The notes: generated by a model from the sequence alone, not told the origin. Positions 11,352 to 24,003 are shown, counted from the stretch's first letter. The stretch: DNA of 64,000 bases from Combretum micranthum (GCA_024138025.1 JAMXBD010001255.1:1-64000); one strand, 5' to 3'. Numbers and translations: made by a program.

Positions 11352-11632
11352 AAGTGGGACCATAGTAGGCATTGATGTAGTCAAACTTGAATGGAACTCT
11401 AGATAGGTTCCCATTTTCTTCTCTCCTTAACCTTACATATTCTACCAATGATCTTTATGGAATCGGTTCTACTGAAATTAACAGTCTTACAAAACTCACT
11501 TATCTTGACATATCCAACAATAGCTTCTTTGGGAATATACCAAAAGGATATGTCAATTTTCAAACCTTTAAGTTCTACATTTTTCTAGCAATCAAACAGA
11601 TGATGTTATTCCTTTCGATTTGGGGAACTTAA
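11352..11632 (+). pseudogene. Leucine-rich-repeat receptor fragment
   Basis: From 11352 one frame reads IVGIDVVKLEWN, then a shift leads into NGTLDRFPFSSLLNLTY and two repeats, the clearest being LTKLTYLDISNNSFFGNIP, which fits the plant LRR consensus LxxLxxLxLxxNxxxGxIP. This is the first part of a receptor-like kinase or LRR protein ectodomain, just after the N-terminal cap. Signal peptide, later repeats and kinase are missing, and the frame breaks at about 11385. A captured or truncated gene piece. Confidence 0.65.
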
Positions 11633-11639
11633 TTAGCTA

Positions 11640-13750
11640 ACATATCGTGGCATGCCAGACAAGACCTCACATTTGAATGTTAATAAATGTATAAGCACCT
11701 TTGATACCACTAGCAATCAACCCCACCCCTGTTTCCAACTCTTAAATAAGAAAACATGAAGTCAAAAAGAGAGCAGAATTCAAGCACACTAATGATCGCC
11801 TAAAGTTGTGGAGGAACAAAAGCATATGCATTCTACACAAGCTATCCTTTTGTATAACACCCTATGAAAATAATGATATAAAATGTGAGTAACAATAAAA
11901 ATAATTGTATGAAAGCTTGTCCTTGAAGTATTATAAAAGTTCTAAAAATTTTCATTAAGGTTGCCTTGTAGCGTACATCCTCAGTTTATGCTTTAAAAAT
12001 AAACATTTACCTATTTTTTTTACATCATAACCTAGTTTGTCAAGAGACTCATTTACATTTGTTTTATCATAATCCCAAAATTACGATTAAGAATTGTAAC
12101 AAAAAATTTCAATCTTTCAAACTTAAAAAATTAAAAAAAAAATGGTAAAGAAGGGAGAAATTATTATATTTTATTTACCCATTAAACAAACACATATAAG
12201 AATGAATTAACAAAAAGATCAATGTTTCAAGCAAAGGATCATCAAATAGAGCCTAAGCTTGGTGTTAAGAAGTCCTAACAAAGCGCATTAACATCATGCA
12301 ATCAACTAAGGTTAGAAAACCCAAATTTCCATAATCAACCTTTCAAAACTAATTTTCTCGATCAATTGCGTAGAGGAAAATACTTACTTTAGTGTGAGGT
12401 AATTTTTATACTGGCAGTTGATTTGGCTTATAATTGATTGTTGTTTTCTCAATGGAGGTGCAACGACGGTGAGCTCTAATGAGTGGCGTGAGAAATTGAA
12501 AGAGAGAGAGAGGGGTAGGAAAATACAAGGAGAAGAGAAGATGCCTTGAAAATTGAAGAGGAAGAGTAGGAGTAGGAAGAGTGAGAGTGCATAATGGAAA
12601 TGGTGAAACGATGAAAAGAGAGACAAAAAAGTAGAAAAGTTCTAATTCAAAGAGGGAAAAAATAGAGGGAAAACTCTATGTTATTTGACCAGTTAATATT
12701 TTATTTTGATCGATGGCTAGTATTAACTAATAAAAAATGAACGGTGTAGATTATAATGAGACTGATCCCGTCAAAAATAATAACGGGACCTTAAAATTCT
12801 CCTGCACTTAATCCCATTGCGTTAATGTGATAAAATGCCAAAAAAAAAAACAATGGTTTTACATGTACAAGCAAATGGCGTGAAAAATTAATAGCAGTTA
12901 CTGGCAAAACTACGGGCGCCTTTTTCTACTGGCCGGTCTATAGACCGCGTGTAAGAGCATGGTAATACGGTAGAGATAATATGCGTATAGTACATGTACA
13001 AGGTTTTACCCCCGAGGCTCTTTCACCCCGTTCCTACACATAAGAGGACAATACTTTCATGATATTGACCGCACAGTGGAAGCCCGAACCATGAGAGACT
13101 ATAGAATCACCATCTTGCAGACTATATTATATGGAGATTGCCCAAGGCATATGCAAGAGAAGAGAATCATCCATCACGCATCACCACCAAAACAAAGCAG
13201 ACGGTGTGACTGGAGAAGCCTCCAGCTGATCTTTCGGTTTCCAGCCCAAAATTCTACTCCTGGATCACATAATTCTGCAGTGAATTCTTACTATTCTCTT
13301 GAGCAAAAATTTCCAATTAGCTGTTGATGCAAAAGATGTGAAATCTAGCTTCAGAAATCTCCCCACCAAAAAGAATGTCTACTGTAGTTAAGGATAACCA
13401 AAATGTTACCCAACAATCAAGCTTACGTTGCACAGAAGCTCATTGTTTCTGCATCGAAAGGAAAGCAATCCACCCTCCAAAAGTAAGATGATCCCAGCCT
13501 ATCTACCTGCACAAATAATCACTCTTTTTATAGAAGTAAAAATAATAGGAAAGACTTTCCATTGTTGAAACAAACAGTTAAAAATGGAAATCACACAATG
13601 TACTCTCCCATCCAGTTCTGGTATGTTCTCCAATAGTAATCACTTTATGAGGAAAAATAAAGAGGATAAGAATCTTTCTAGTGAACTTCAAATTTCGATT
13701 TATGAAAATACCTTAGTAGTTAGTAACAGAACTTCACTGCTGATCTAGGA
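11640..13750. other. Intergenic; includes probable 3' flank of the Trm5 gene
   Basis: No convincing gene. A purine-rich strip at 12480-12640 gives a hydrophobic minus-strand frame that I take as chance. 12936-12949 is a perfect palindrome, CGGTCTATAGACCG. On the minus strand an acceptor-like TTATTTGTGCAG at about 13510-13521 could open a 3' UTR exon for the Trm5 gene, but no clear poly(A) signal was seen. Confidence 0.4.
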
Positions 13751-13751
13751 A

Positions 13752-16700
13752 CTAACCATAGCTGCAGCATTCTCTTGAAAATGCCACACTTTGAGGAAGT
13801 GTAAATGTGCCACATAACATCCATTTTCCAGGGGAAACAAGGCGAACCCGGTGCATTTCTACATGAACTGCCTCCTCAGAAAGTGCAATTCTTATACGCT
13901 GCAATCATTGGACAAATAGATCATGAAAGAAATGCTCAACAAACTAATAAAGCTAAAAATGGTAGAAAATCTAAGTAAACTCTTCACTGTATGTATATGA
14001 AATCATAATAATCCAGAGAAAATACCTACCTCATGAAAATCATATTCCGGATCTTGAGCTTTTGAAAATCCGTATAAATGGATAACCGGTAAGGCGTGAA
14101 TTGTCTCCCTAGATTTATCTCTATAAACTCCCTTAAATGCATCTGTTAATAACAAAGAAAAGACGGGACAGATGTTTAGGTGTATGGTCTAGCAATGCTT
14201 GAATCTTAGAGGAACTTTTCTGCGAAAAAGACTTAGTTGTACCAGATAACCAGTTCAATTAATTACCATAATTAGTCATGAAAGCTTGGGGGAAAGAATG
14301 CTGTGATAATCAAAGTAGCTACAATCTTTTCAACTGGTAGATAACAGCCATAACAACATTTTTCAAAGCAGATGCCATCCAGATCTCACAATCTCATGTT
14401 TTGGGTAAAGAATGTTAGAGCCACCCATTGCATATATCCATGCATAAGCAAGAATGTAGCCTTTTTTATTTTGAAAAACTCCATTTATTTCCTCCAGTCC
14501 ACTTCCCTTGGTAAAGGATGGGATAAAAGAATAACCAACAAAATTGACACATTGGACAACATACCAAGAAACTCCACAGCATCATTTGGTAGATTCATAA
14601 CTATGCGTGTTATAGCCTGGGCTTTCTTGCTTGCAAACATTGAACTGATAAACCTCCTCCCATCCATGTTAAAAACCTATCAAGCAATATATAAGAAGTC
14701 ATGAGAAATTTCCAGCATAATTCAATAAATGATGAACTTTGCACTTGTGTTAGCATGCCAACTGGTGACTTCTGCCCAATAAGATTGAGAAGTATTAACC
14801 AAAATAAATAAATAAATAAGATTGAGAAGTGAATCACCACCAAATTAAGTCACAGTATCTATGAACATGCTCATAATTTAGCAGCATGAGTAACATCTTA
14901 TAAACAACATGATATATAAGAACTTGAAATTTAACACTCCAGCTAACAGGTAAATCCACCACACAAACAGATTCTTTTCTTATTATCTAGCCAATTGTTA
15001 GAAGCTACAGCAAGAACTTCTGAAAAGAGCACCCAATTAGTCGCAAAGGTAATGTTAAATGAACCAATAAGATGTTGTAAACAGACACTTATCATTTGCA
15101 TGTGCGTGTGCATGTAGCCACTGGTGTATCAGCAGTGGTTTGCACGTGTGCGCGTGAAGATGCTGATGAGTATCAGCAGTGGTTTTGTGTGTGTGTGTGT
15201 CAGCGCATGGACTGCTGGTGTAGGAGCAGTGCTTGTGTGTTGTGTAGTGTGCTGCTGTAATGTGCTATTTTAATGTCTTTGCATTATGTGTATTTGGACC
15301 ATGTACGTCAGTGCGCAGTAGAGTGTTAGTTTGTGCGCATAGGTGGTCTAATATCATGTGTTGACAGCAGTTACACTCCACTTATTTTGCAATAAATGTG
15401 TGTCATTGTGCAGTCAAGTGGATGTATCAAAATAGGACATAGCAGTCAAAGCAACTGCCCTTTCATTGGGTTTAATTGATCAGAACTGGTTAGAAAACAA
15501 AAATAAAATAAACAAAAAAGGCAAAGTCCTATTTTCCAGAAAAATCTAGAGTATCATTGGATTCTCTCTTGAAAAGCCTCAATTATTAATTCCACACCTA
15601 GGCATAGTAGAAAATCCATTAAAAACAAGATTATTTCTGAATTTGTTACAAACCGACCTATAACCAAGAGCTACAATCAATCCTGTAAAAAATTGCCATC
15701 AAATCCAGCCTTATGGAGGAAATTAAGCAACAACAACATCTATTTGAAGCAATTATGGCTATGTACAAGGTAGATAAGGCACTATAAGAGCCAAAGACAG
15801 CAGATGGAATTGCAACTAGTCATATATGTATGGATACTCTATAGAGAGATTTTATTACATATAGATTTCAATCAGCATAAGGAAGAGGGAGAACCAGATG
15901 AGGGCAGCAACAACCAGAGTTAACTTGAGAAGGTGAAGAACAGCAGCAAGGGCACCAAAAAGAAAATTATTAGTCCTAAATTTTCAAAGTTAAAATTTCA
16001 CATATATGATGCAGCATTGACTTGATAAGGTGGCTCAACCGGTGTGAACAAAAGATTGAGGAAGGAAATGTGGAGTTGACAGCAATTCACATGCGGACTG
16101 ACACTCAACAATGTTTCTTGAAGTTGGAGCGTAATTAAACCCAAGTTGACTTGGGAGGAGTCTACATCCTTGCGTCATCCACCTTCAGGCCTCCTTCATG
16201 CAATCAAATGCTGGGGGTATGGAAATAAATTAAAAATGGTTTGAACAATTACTGGCCCAAGCAATGATGTTATCTTCTAAGCAAGAAGTAGCCATATTCA
16301 TTAGTGGCTTGAAATAATATCTTGTTTTTGAGTTCTGAGCTACATCACCTAAAAATATGAATCATAAAATGGGGTTGGCGCGCCTCTAAAAGTGAAGGGA
16401 AATCCATACAAAAGACAATACATCAACAGCAAAAGAATGAATGATTCAAGTAATACCTTACATCCAACCCCTTAAATCAAGAAGTTGAGCCAATTAGAGA
16501 TCAAAGAACAAAGGGTAAGAGGCATTTGTTTTAATTGTCACAAGCATTTTACCATAGGACACAAACGAAAGAAGATATTGTATAGAGTATGAGAAAGAGC
16601 AAGGCTAAAAGATAATCTTAGAGGAAGGTATGCAAGAAAAAGAGGCTGAAGGAGAACTACCCAACCATAGCACCAGAAATCACAAGCACTCTCAAAGGGA

Positions 16701-19700
16701 GGGAGTAATGTTGAGCCTGGTTATTTGAGTGTGTGTTTGTGTCAAGCTACTGGTGTATTAGCAGTGGTGCGTGTGTGTCATGAGCTGCTGATGTAGCAGA
16801 AGGGTTGGTTGTGTGTATGCTGTGATGTCTGGTGTACTTTTTGTAATGTATGTTTGCCTTATGTGCATTTAAACAACGTATGTCGGTCTGCAATAGAGTA
16901 AATTAATTTGCATAGTATATTTTGAAAAATGTATGTCGGTCTTAATTTTTATAGTATATATTGACAAAAGACACAACATATTTTATTTCAAGATTACATG
17001 CAGCCTTCTTATAGGAAAGATTGCAAACCATAATAGCAAACTAGCAATTGATGATAGTCTTTCCTAATAATAAAACAAGAATCAGAAACAATTAACCAAA
17101 TAAAAAAGAATATGAAGCTAAAAAATAATCACATACTAACTCCCTAAAAAATTTACAGCTCATATATTGACTAAATCCATACATACAACAATATAATGTT
17201 AACAAAATTAGAAATTAAATCAAGCTCTTAGCATTAAGTAAACTAATCAAATCTTTGAATTTCTCAACAGGATATGTATCTAATTTCATGTGGTGATGGC
17301 AGTTACATGCAAGTTAATCTGTATCAAGTGGATGTTGTTATGCTGTTAAGTGGATGTGTCAAACGACGAGTGAAAATAGGACATAGCAGCTGAAGCCAAC
17401 TGCTCTTGTATAGGGGTACAACGGATCAGTAATAAGTTCAAAAAGAAAAAAATTTAAGAAAAGGTTATGTCCTATTTTCCTAAGAAAAATACAGAATTAT
17501 AAATTCTAAGAAATCTCAAGGTCCTGTTCAAGAGATTGTAGAATTCTCTCTTAACGAACCCAAAATATTGTTTCCAATTTTGTTCTAAACCCATCTAAAA
17601 TTTATTCGATCCTGTATAATGTTCTTCTCTAAACCATTCTCTGAGAAGAATCAAAACAAAACAAACAAATTATTAATTTGTTGAGATTCTTGCCATAAGT
17701 CACAAAATTTCATCAACAATATCTAACTTAACATAATGCCATCATAAGGAAGGTGTAGTTATGAAATAGTAATACCTCAACCTTCCTCTCCACTTTGTTG
17801 ATGATACAATTTCTTTCTAGATATTCAACTGCGTGTGGATTTAAATCGTTGGCATAAACACGCTTAACTATCTTGGCTGCAGCAATAGCTAGTGGTCCCA
17901 CCCCACAAAAAACATCACCTGCAAGTAAAAAGGATAACAACCAAATTAATGCTAAAGAATGGAAATCTTAAAAAATCAAGTATGGAATTTCAAGTTTGAT
18001 GATATCTATACAAGAAATATGTAGGCAGAATGTTTAAAAATGAAAAAAGAGGGGTTGGCCTGGGAGGGAAGAAACAAAACTGGTAGGCTCTTAGAAAGAA
18101 AAAAGGAAAAAAACAACTTTAGAGTGACAACTCGCTACAATACAAAGGGCTACATTTGTATTCTTTCCTTTGCAATTAAGCACCAAACAAAGTAGACAAT
18201 CCGGAGGTCATCCAAATAGGTATTTGTTATATTTAGATCCCACATATAACTAATTTTGAGACTTGAAGATAAGTTGTGATAAATTTATGCTTTAACACTC
18301 TTCATGTGAGGGTGAAATGATGAGGCATTTACTTGAACACTAGACCTATTTCTAACACCTTATTAAAGTTAGATCTACAATTCAATAATTTAAAAGCTGA
18401 CACTCATCCAAATATGTGTTTGTTATATTTAGATCCCACATATAACTAACTTTGAGCTGAAACTTGAAGATAAGTTAGTGTTAAGTTTATATTTTAACAC
18501 TCCTTTTCACATGAGTGTGATTTGATAATGCATTTACTTGAACACTGGACCTATCACTCTTTAACACCTTACTAAAGTTAGATCTTCAAATCAATAATTT
18601 AAAAGTTCACACTTTCCACTTCTTCATCACCCCACAGAGAGAGAGAGAGAGAGAGAGAGACAAAAAATGTAAAAGTAAAATCATCTTTGAATAGGATTGC
18701 CAACTAGAGAAATTGAACCTCTGATTTAACACTATCCTTGTGCAATGAAAACACTCTCAAACATTGCGTTTAATAACTGAAATAAAAATTTCATTTTGCC
18801 TTCATTATTGTGGAATAACTATTTCCTCCTTTGGTTTATGAAAATTTCTATCATACGAATGTCTATTCCATTAATATGTAATAAATAAAGAATTTTAATT
18901 CCTTCCCTTCACCAAAAAAATTGCTATTCCTCACATAATGCAACTTTTTTAAACAATACCCTTAATCATAAAATAAAGGAACCACTATTCCTTTCCAATA
19001 TTATCCTGTTTTAGCAAACCAAATATAACATCGGAGTTTGTTGTAAGCAAATATCTGCAAATACAAACTTTACATACTTTTAGTTGGCTCTTTCAAGAAT
19101 GAAATAAGTAGCCGCTAAAAATTAATAGCACAAAATCCTTCCTAAAGGATGAATCATGGAACCAGAATTCTGCAATGGCAGGCTACATGCCTTCCCCAAA
19201 AGAATTCAACAAAACAACGTTCAAGCTTGCAGAGCCACAATTTAATTAGGTTTTTGTAAGTCCATTTAACTTTCCCACTGCATAACACCCATTCCAGTTA
19301 AATAATTATCCTATTGTGATAAAGGCAACTGCAGATTATGTACCAAAACACTGTGACGATAAATCAATATTTTGCAGGCTATAATAGAGAATTCGTTTTC
19401 TTCAAAGGCTCTACTACTTCTACAATATGACATGATTGACATAAAAATAGCGCATCATTCATTGAATAGTGCATCATTACGTTTCCCATATTTTAAAGAG
19501 GCACTATAAGATAAACATACAAACAACATCACTGCAAGTAAAGCTGCTGATAAGCCTTTGCCTTTCCATATTGAGCCTTGAACTCCAGTAGCTGCATGAG
19601 GTAGAAAATATCAGTCTTGTTCAATATTGGTTTTCTCATTGATTTTGAAAATTGATGTAGATAAAAGAATCGCAGCAATGAACATAACATCTTATTTAAC

Positions 19701-22700
19701 TTGGAGCTCATCAAAATAATGTAGAAGAGCGTAAAAGAGAAAAATAACATGCTTATTTTTTCCTAGTAACAGAAAATGCTTTGATCTACAAATTCAGTAT
19801 GGACCATGTTATAAAGGGCAGTGTGTTCTAAAATACAATAGCTCAAAAGGAAAAAAATAAAATAAAATAATATGAGAAGCTAAAGGGAAAATATCCGTGC
19901 TTAGTCACAAATAATATACACAGATCTTAAGTTTATCAAAAGTTGACACCTGTCTGATTATTGAGTAAAGTGTAAATTTAGTGGACTTCATAAAAAAGCC
20001 CTCCTGTTAATTGCACCATATAGAAGCAAACCTTCACAAAGTTAAGCACAAGGGAAAAGGTAACCCACACGGCAGCTAAATCAACATTAAATCTTATTCC
20101 ATTCTCTACCACAGTGGTCACAAGGGAATGGTTTCCAGCTAAAATCTCAAGCTGCATTGTCCTATATTCATTATTGATCGCATCAATCTTGTTGACAACT
20201 GTTCGAATCTTTGGCTTATGTTTATCCAGAACAACCTGAAAGTGAATGTGTCACAGTAAAAAGAAGTCTAAAAAAAGTCAAAAAGAAAGTGTTAACAGAG
20301 GAAAGGAGGCAAAAATTAGCACCTTTGCTATAACATTCTTGTAGGGTAGATGTTCTTCTCTCAAGTTCAAGTGTGCAATATGCCCAACTGTTTCAAATGC
20401 CGAAGGAATTATCGTACCTACAGGTAGTAGTGCCTCTAAAACCTGCAAGAAACTTCAAGAATTTAATGTCTGATACCAAACAATTACATATTTTAGGCTT
20501 CTATAAACAGCACACCATCCATGTAACACTTTCCAATTTCCATCAGCTAACACCCACCCAAATAGCTAATAATCCAACCCATAAGTGTAAATCACAACAC
20601 ACACAATCTAATTAAATGCATCGCTGAGAAACTTGTAGCACACTATATAACATCTTTTTCAAAACAAAACAGCTATAGATCGGTATCGTTGTCTTTTGAA
20701 GAACAATTGACCTAAAATAGGATATATTTAACAATGTATCATGTTGTGCAAAACAGAAAAAGTTAAATACTTTCTACTCTAAATCCATGGAATTTTTACT
20801 TTTTCATGGAGTGGTGGTTAGCGTCCGTGGTTCATGAACACATGAATCTTAATAACATCCCTATATTAGGAGTAAAAGCAAGAAAGATGCTATCCTATGC
20901 CGTGCTACAGACTTGAATCACTGCAACCTCTGGGTCCTGAGTGTCTCTTACCATTTAGTTAATATATGCAAAACAACAGAACACTCGTTAGATTACATAA
21001 GAGCCAGATGACACTGACAGACAAGAATCAGTGAGAAAGGTAAACGAAGGTTACTAGAGAGATCCCAACTGCCAATAAAGAGCATATTGTTCTCCAAAGG
21101 AAAATGCGTTCATTTCCAGATGACATATGCGTTGAAAATATATTTATAATAAAAGAACGATTTTTTCCCACCTCAAGAGTGAAAGTTATGAACACAATGG
21201 TGATGAAGAAACAGTACAACTTACAATAAGCTATCATCATAAGAGCATACTTGCATAAGCCATAAGACAATTACCTCATTCATCGACCAGTAATCATAAA
21301 ACAATGTAACCTTGCATGACACTAGCTCCAATTTTGAGTTGGCATTACCCCTTGTCCCTTCTTCAAAAACAGCCTGAAAGAGAAGCAAGCCCATTGATCA
21401 GGATATGTACCAGCAGAAGTACAACCTCCAGACTTGCTAGGACGAAAAAAAGGCTAACCACTTTAATGTATCTATACACCACATTCATCTTACAGCACTG
21501 CCACTTAATTAAAAAAAATAAAAACCTGACATCATCTTCAGATTCACACATCTAGCTAAATCATAGATTTAAATCACTTTAAAACATAATTAATATAAAA
21601 ACACAATACAGTTGGCATATAATACTGATGATTTAAATTAAATTGCTTTTTCCTAGATAGGGATTTGCGTAAGAAAGGCCACTCTTCCGCACATAGTATC
21701 ACATAACAATTCACAAAACAACATGGCTCAAAAAGGAAAAACAAAAACACCAAGGTGAGCCCCAAATCTATAAAAAAAAGCTGACCCAATTTCAAAGACA
21801 TTACTCATAATTACAAAATAATTTGATGTATTTCATATGCATTATATGCCAAATGGTAGATTACCATTACAGGGTGCAAAGGAAAGTTTTTACCCACAAA
21901 CTCCCTAATTTAGGAAGTCATTAAAATATCAATAGCAAATTATTCATGCAGAAAACAAAGTGCAACAGATATACAAGCTGCAATAAATAAAAAATTAATA
22001 AAAAAAAAGGCAACCAGGCAATTTTAAAACAGGGACAGAGCAGTCAATTTCTGCAAAAAACTAGGAAACGCGACTCACTCAGTTATTTAATTCATTTGTG
22101 ACATAAACTTAAAATTAGGGTGGCAATTATGTTATCACCTTGTAATTTTTTTTATCAAATTGTAGTGATATCACATTTAGTTAAGCATTGCTTGCTCTAT
22201 TCTCAGTAATATATTTTATTCAACTAGAACCTATTGTGCTATATCAATTTCGGGATTTCTCACTTCTATCAAATCTCGAATTGGTGTCATCTTCAAGCAC
22301 TGTTAAAACATATCACCCTCGCTAAGATATTGCAATTTTCAATCCTCATAAATCTCTTTGCTCTAAACCAACCAACCTTAATTGCTTCAGGCAAATCCTC
22401 AAACTTTTTACCCGCGCACCTCTCATCCAAAAGCAACAACCTCGTAGAACCCTTCCACTTTCTCTTCTTAAACTCATTACCCAACAACCCAGTCAAATCC
22501 CCTCCTTCCTCATCCACCTCCTCCTCGACAACTTCCACCATCACAAAATCATTCTTCCCTAACCCCGTTTTCCTCTCTCCTCCCTCAAAATTATCCTCTC
22601 CTTTCTTCCCCTTCCTCCTCTTAGGCCTTGAAATCTTTGCCAAATTCCGAAACCTCACAAACCCTCTCGAATCAAAACTATCTACAAGCTTCTCCCTATA

Positions 22701-23222
22701 CAAAACCGGGCTCATTAAATCTCCATCCCCTCAGCCTTTCCTCTAATCCTCCTCTGAACCGATTCCAATCCCAATTCATCCTTCCGACTCACTACAACAA
22801 GGTCCGCAATTTCGCCGTCCACTTTGTCCCCAGGAACACGGGCGATGTTCCGAATACGGGGCCAATTGAGGAGGTGGCCACGAAGACGGCTTTCCAGAGC
22901 GAAGCAGTCACTGGAGGGGACACGGAGGGCGGCGATATCGAAAACCCGGGTGAAGGAACTTTCGTCGAACACTTGGTCGGTGGGAAGGTGCGTTGGGGTT
23001 TTAAGGAGGGCTTAGTGCCCTTTTGGAGAGAAGGACCGTAAGGGAGTGGGTTAGGGTTTTGGGTTAGGATTTGAGGTGGGGAAGTGATGAGGAGGTGGAG
23101 AGAGAGAGTTTGGGTTTGAAGAGAGAGAGTGGAGATTGGAATGGAGAGGAGAGAGAGTGGCGGAGGAAGAGAGTAGTAGAGTAGGGGAGAGAGTGAGGTT
23201 TTAGGAAGACGTGGGCCGCCAT
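13752..23222 (-). CDS. TRM5: tRNA (guanine37-N1)-methyltransferase, Trm5 family, nine exons
   Basis: Transfers methyl from SAM to N1 of G37 in tRNAs, guarding the reading frame. Exons on minus: 23222-22377, 21373-21275, 20442-20323, 20235-20069, 19591-19521, 17918-17776, 14676-14565, 14142-14030, 13898-13752; all GT-AG, ending YG-TAG. Motifs: [15 protein letters not shown] in exon 1; [19 protein letters not shown] in exon 3; VVNKIDAI in exon 4; [14 protein letters not shown] in exon 5; DVFCGVGP and [16 protein letters not shown] (SAM pocket) in exon 6; FNMDGRRFI and catalytic-region MNLP in exon 7; [13 protein letters not shown] in exon 8; [17 protein letters not shown] in exon 9. About 606 residues if continuous. 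The ATG has a strong context (GGCCATGGCG) and opens a Ser/Leu-rich, acid-free N-terminus like an organelle transit peptide. Exon 1 is broken by three apparent -1 shifts, at about 23065-23120, 22995-23002 and 22727-22730. Later exons are clean. The family call is firm; whether the gene works is open. Confidence 0.93.
15073..17660 (+). mobile_element. Ty3/gypsy LTR retrotransposon remnant in Trm5 intron 6
   Basis: Two GT-rich LTRs share TGTTG starts, GGTGTATYAGCAGTGG, TGTGTATTTGGACCATGTACGTCAG-like text, AAAATAGGACATAGCAG and GTCCTATTTTCC. LTR 1 is about 15073-15690, LTR 2 about 16709-17660; the latter has about 300 bases inserted near 16960-17260. A polypurine tract, AAAGGGAGGGAG, precedes LTR 2. 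The interior opens with an ATG at 15713 ([18 protein letters not shown]) and keeps a degenerate gypsy gag knuckle near 16520, [13 protein letters not shown], in which the last Cys is lost. There is no protease, RT or integrase. It lies antisense to the host gene. LTRs differ clearly, so the insertion is old. Confidence 0.7.
15713..16708 (+). pseudogene. Gag remnant of the intronic gypsy element
   Basis: Begins [18 protein letters not shown], stops after about 22 codons, and resumes in pieces. Near 16505-16570 it encodes a Lys/Arg-rich lead, then [16 protein letters not shown], matching the CFxCx(4)FxxGHxC knuckle of plant gypsy gag except that the final Cys is Lys/Arg. The following Glu-rich segment ([14 protein letters not shown]) is the usual gag linker. 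Stops and shifts make it non-functional. Confidence 0.55.
18205..18625. repeat. Tandem duplication of a ~205-bp unit in Trm5 intron 5
   Basis: Two direct copies (about 18205-18405 and 18410-18625) share long identical stretches, such as TTTGTTATATTTAGATCCCA, TTTACTTGAACACTRGACCT and AAAGTTAGATCT. They differ by small indels. No coding sense. It lies between exons 6 and 5 of the Trm5 gene. Confidence 0.85.
18636..18660. repeat. (AG)n microsatellite
   Basis: An uninterrupted run of about twelve AG units in the same intron, directly after the 205-bp tandem duplication. Confidence 0.95.
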
Positions 23223-23276
23223 GGCCGTTGGAGACAGAGAGAGTTAACTATGAAAACAAACTTTCAAATAATAGAG

Positions 23277-23283
23277 ATTTATA
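23277..23283 (-). promoter_or_regulatory. TATA box of the Trm5 gene
   Basis: Minus-strand CTATAAATC lies 55-61 bases before the ATG at 23222. A start about 30 bases on would leave a 5' UTR of only 25-30 bases, rich in CTCTCTGTCTCC. The placement supports the chosen start codon. Confidence 0.55.
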
Positions 23284-23484
23284 GCTCCAGATAAAGAGGT
23301 GGGAAAATGGAAAAAAACCAAAAACAAATCCGAAAAGCAAAAATATATATTATTACTACTAGAATAAGTGCACACAAAGACTAAATGAAGCTATATCTAT
23401 CTGTCTATTTATTTATATATATATTATTATTATGTTAATCCTTTTAATCCATGTCAAAAAATATTTAGTATAAAATTTTAATAG

Positions 23485-23742
23485 TTACTATTTTAGACTT
23501 CATATTTTTAAATATAATTTTTTTATCTTATTATATTTTTATCTCCCACTTACTTTTCCTCTATCCACTACTAATAACTTTCATATATATTTTTAAATTT
23601 GAAATAATCATCTAACCACTACACACTTTTATGTTGCCATATTCTTCTTTTTCTCTAATTAACCCATTTTATCAAATCTTTTTTTTTTTCTATCCTATAT
23701 GTTTTTTAGCACTAATATAACAGATGCACAGTCATCTAGCTA
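23485..23742 (+). repeat. Helitron-like short repeat, copy 1
   Basis: Closely matches 36147-36421 in direct orientation: shared ATATTTTTAAATATAATTTT, CACTACACACTTTTATGTT and CATATTCTTCTTTTTCTCTA. It ends ATGCACAGTCATCTAG; a terminal CTAG after a degenerate GC hairpin is the usual 3' end of plant Helitrons. No coding. Assignment is tentative. Confidence 0.45.
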
Positions 23743-24003
23743 TTATAATTTGAATACTTTATTATTCATGTCAAATATTAAGGAATGAGCCTATTGTACA
23801 ACTCCACTAATTATTAACAAGTCAAGCCACAAAATCCGCCAACGTTTCCCCTCTCTATCATACAATTTCAACTTTCATCTATCCACGTTCTCCTTTTTTC
23901 TGCATTTCCCTCTCTGTCAGTTTCCCTACCTCATCAAGATATATTTTAATAGTTATCTCAGTGATATCACATTCTCTCCCTCCCTCGTATTTGTCTCAGT
24001 TCA

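Noticed and set aside
12384..12626. Minus-strand 80-codon frame with a hydrophobic, signal-peptide-like start
   Set aside because: It is the complement of a purine-rich strip, and nothing recognisable follows.
22234..23041. Plus-strand frames of 137 and 170 codons opposite Trm5 exon 1
   Set aside because: They mirror the conserved minus-strand coding sequence and have no family match.
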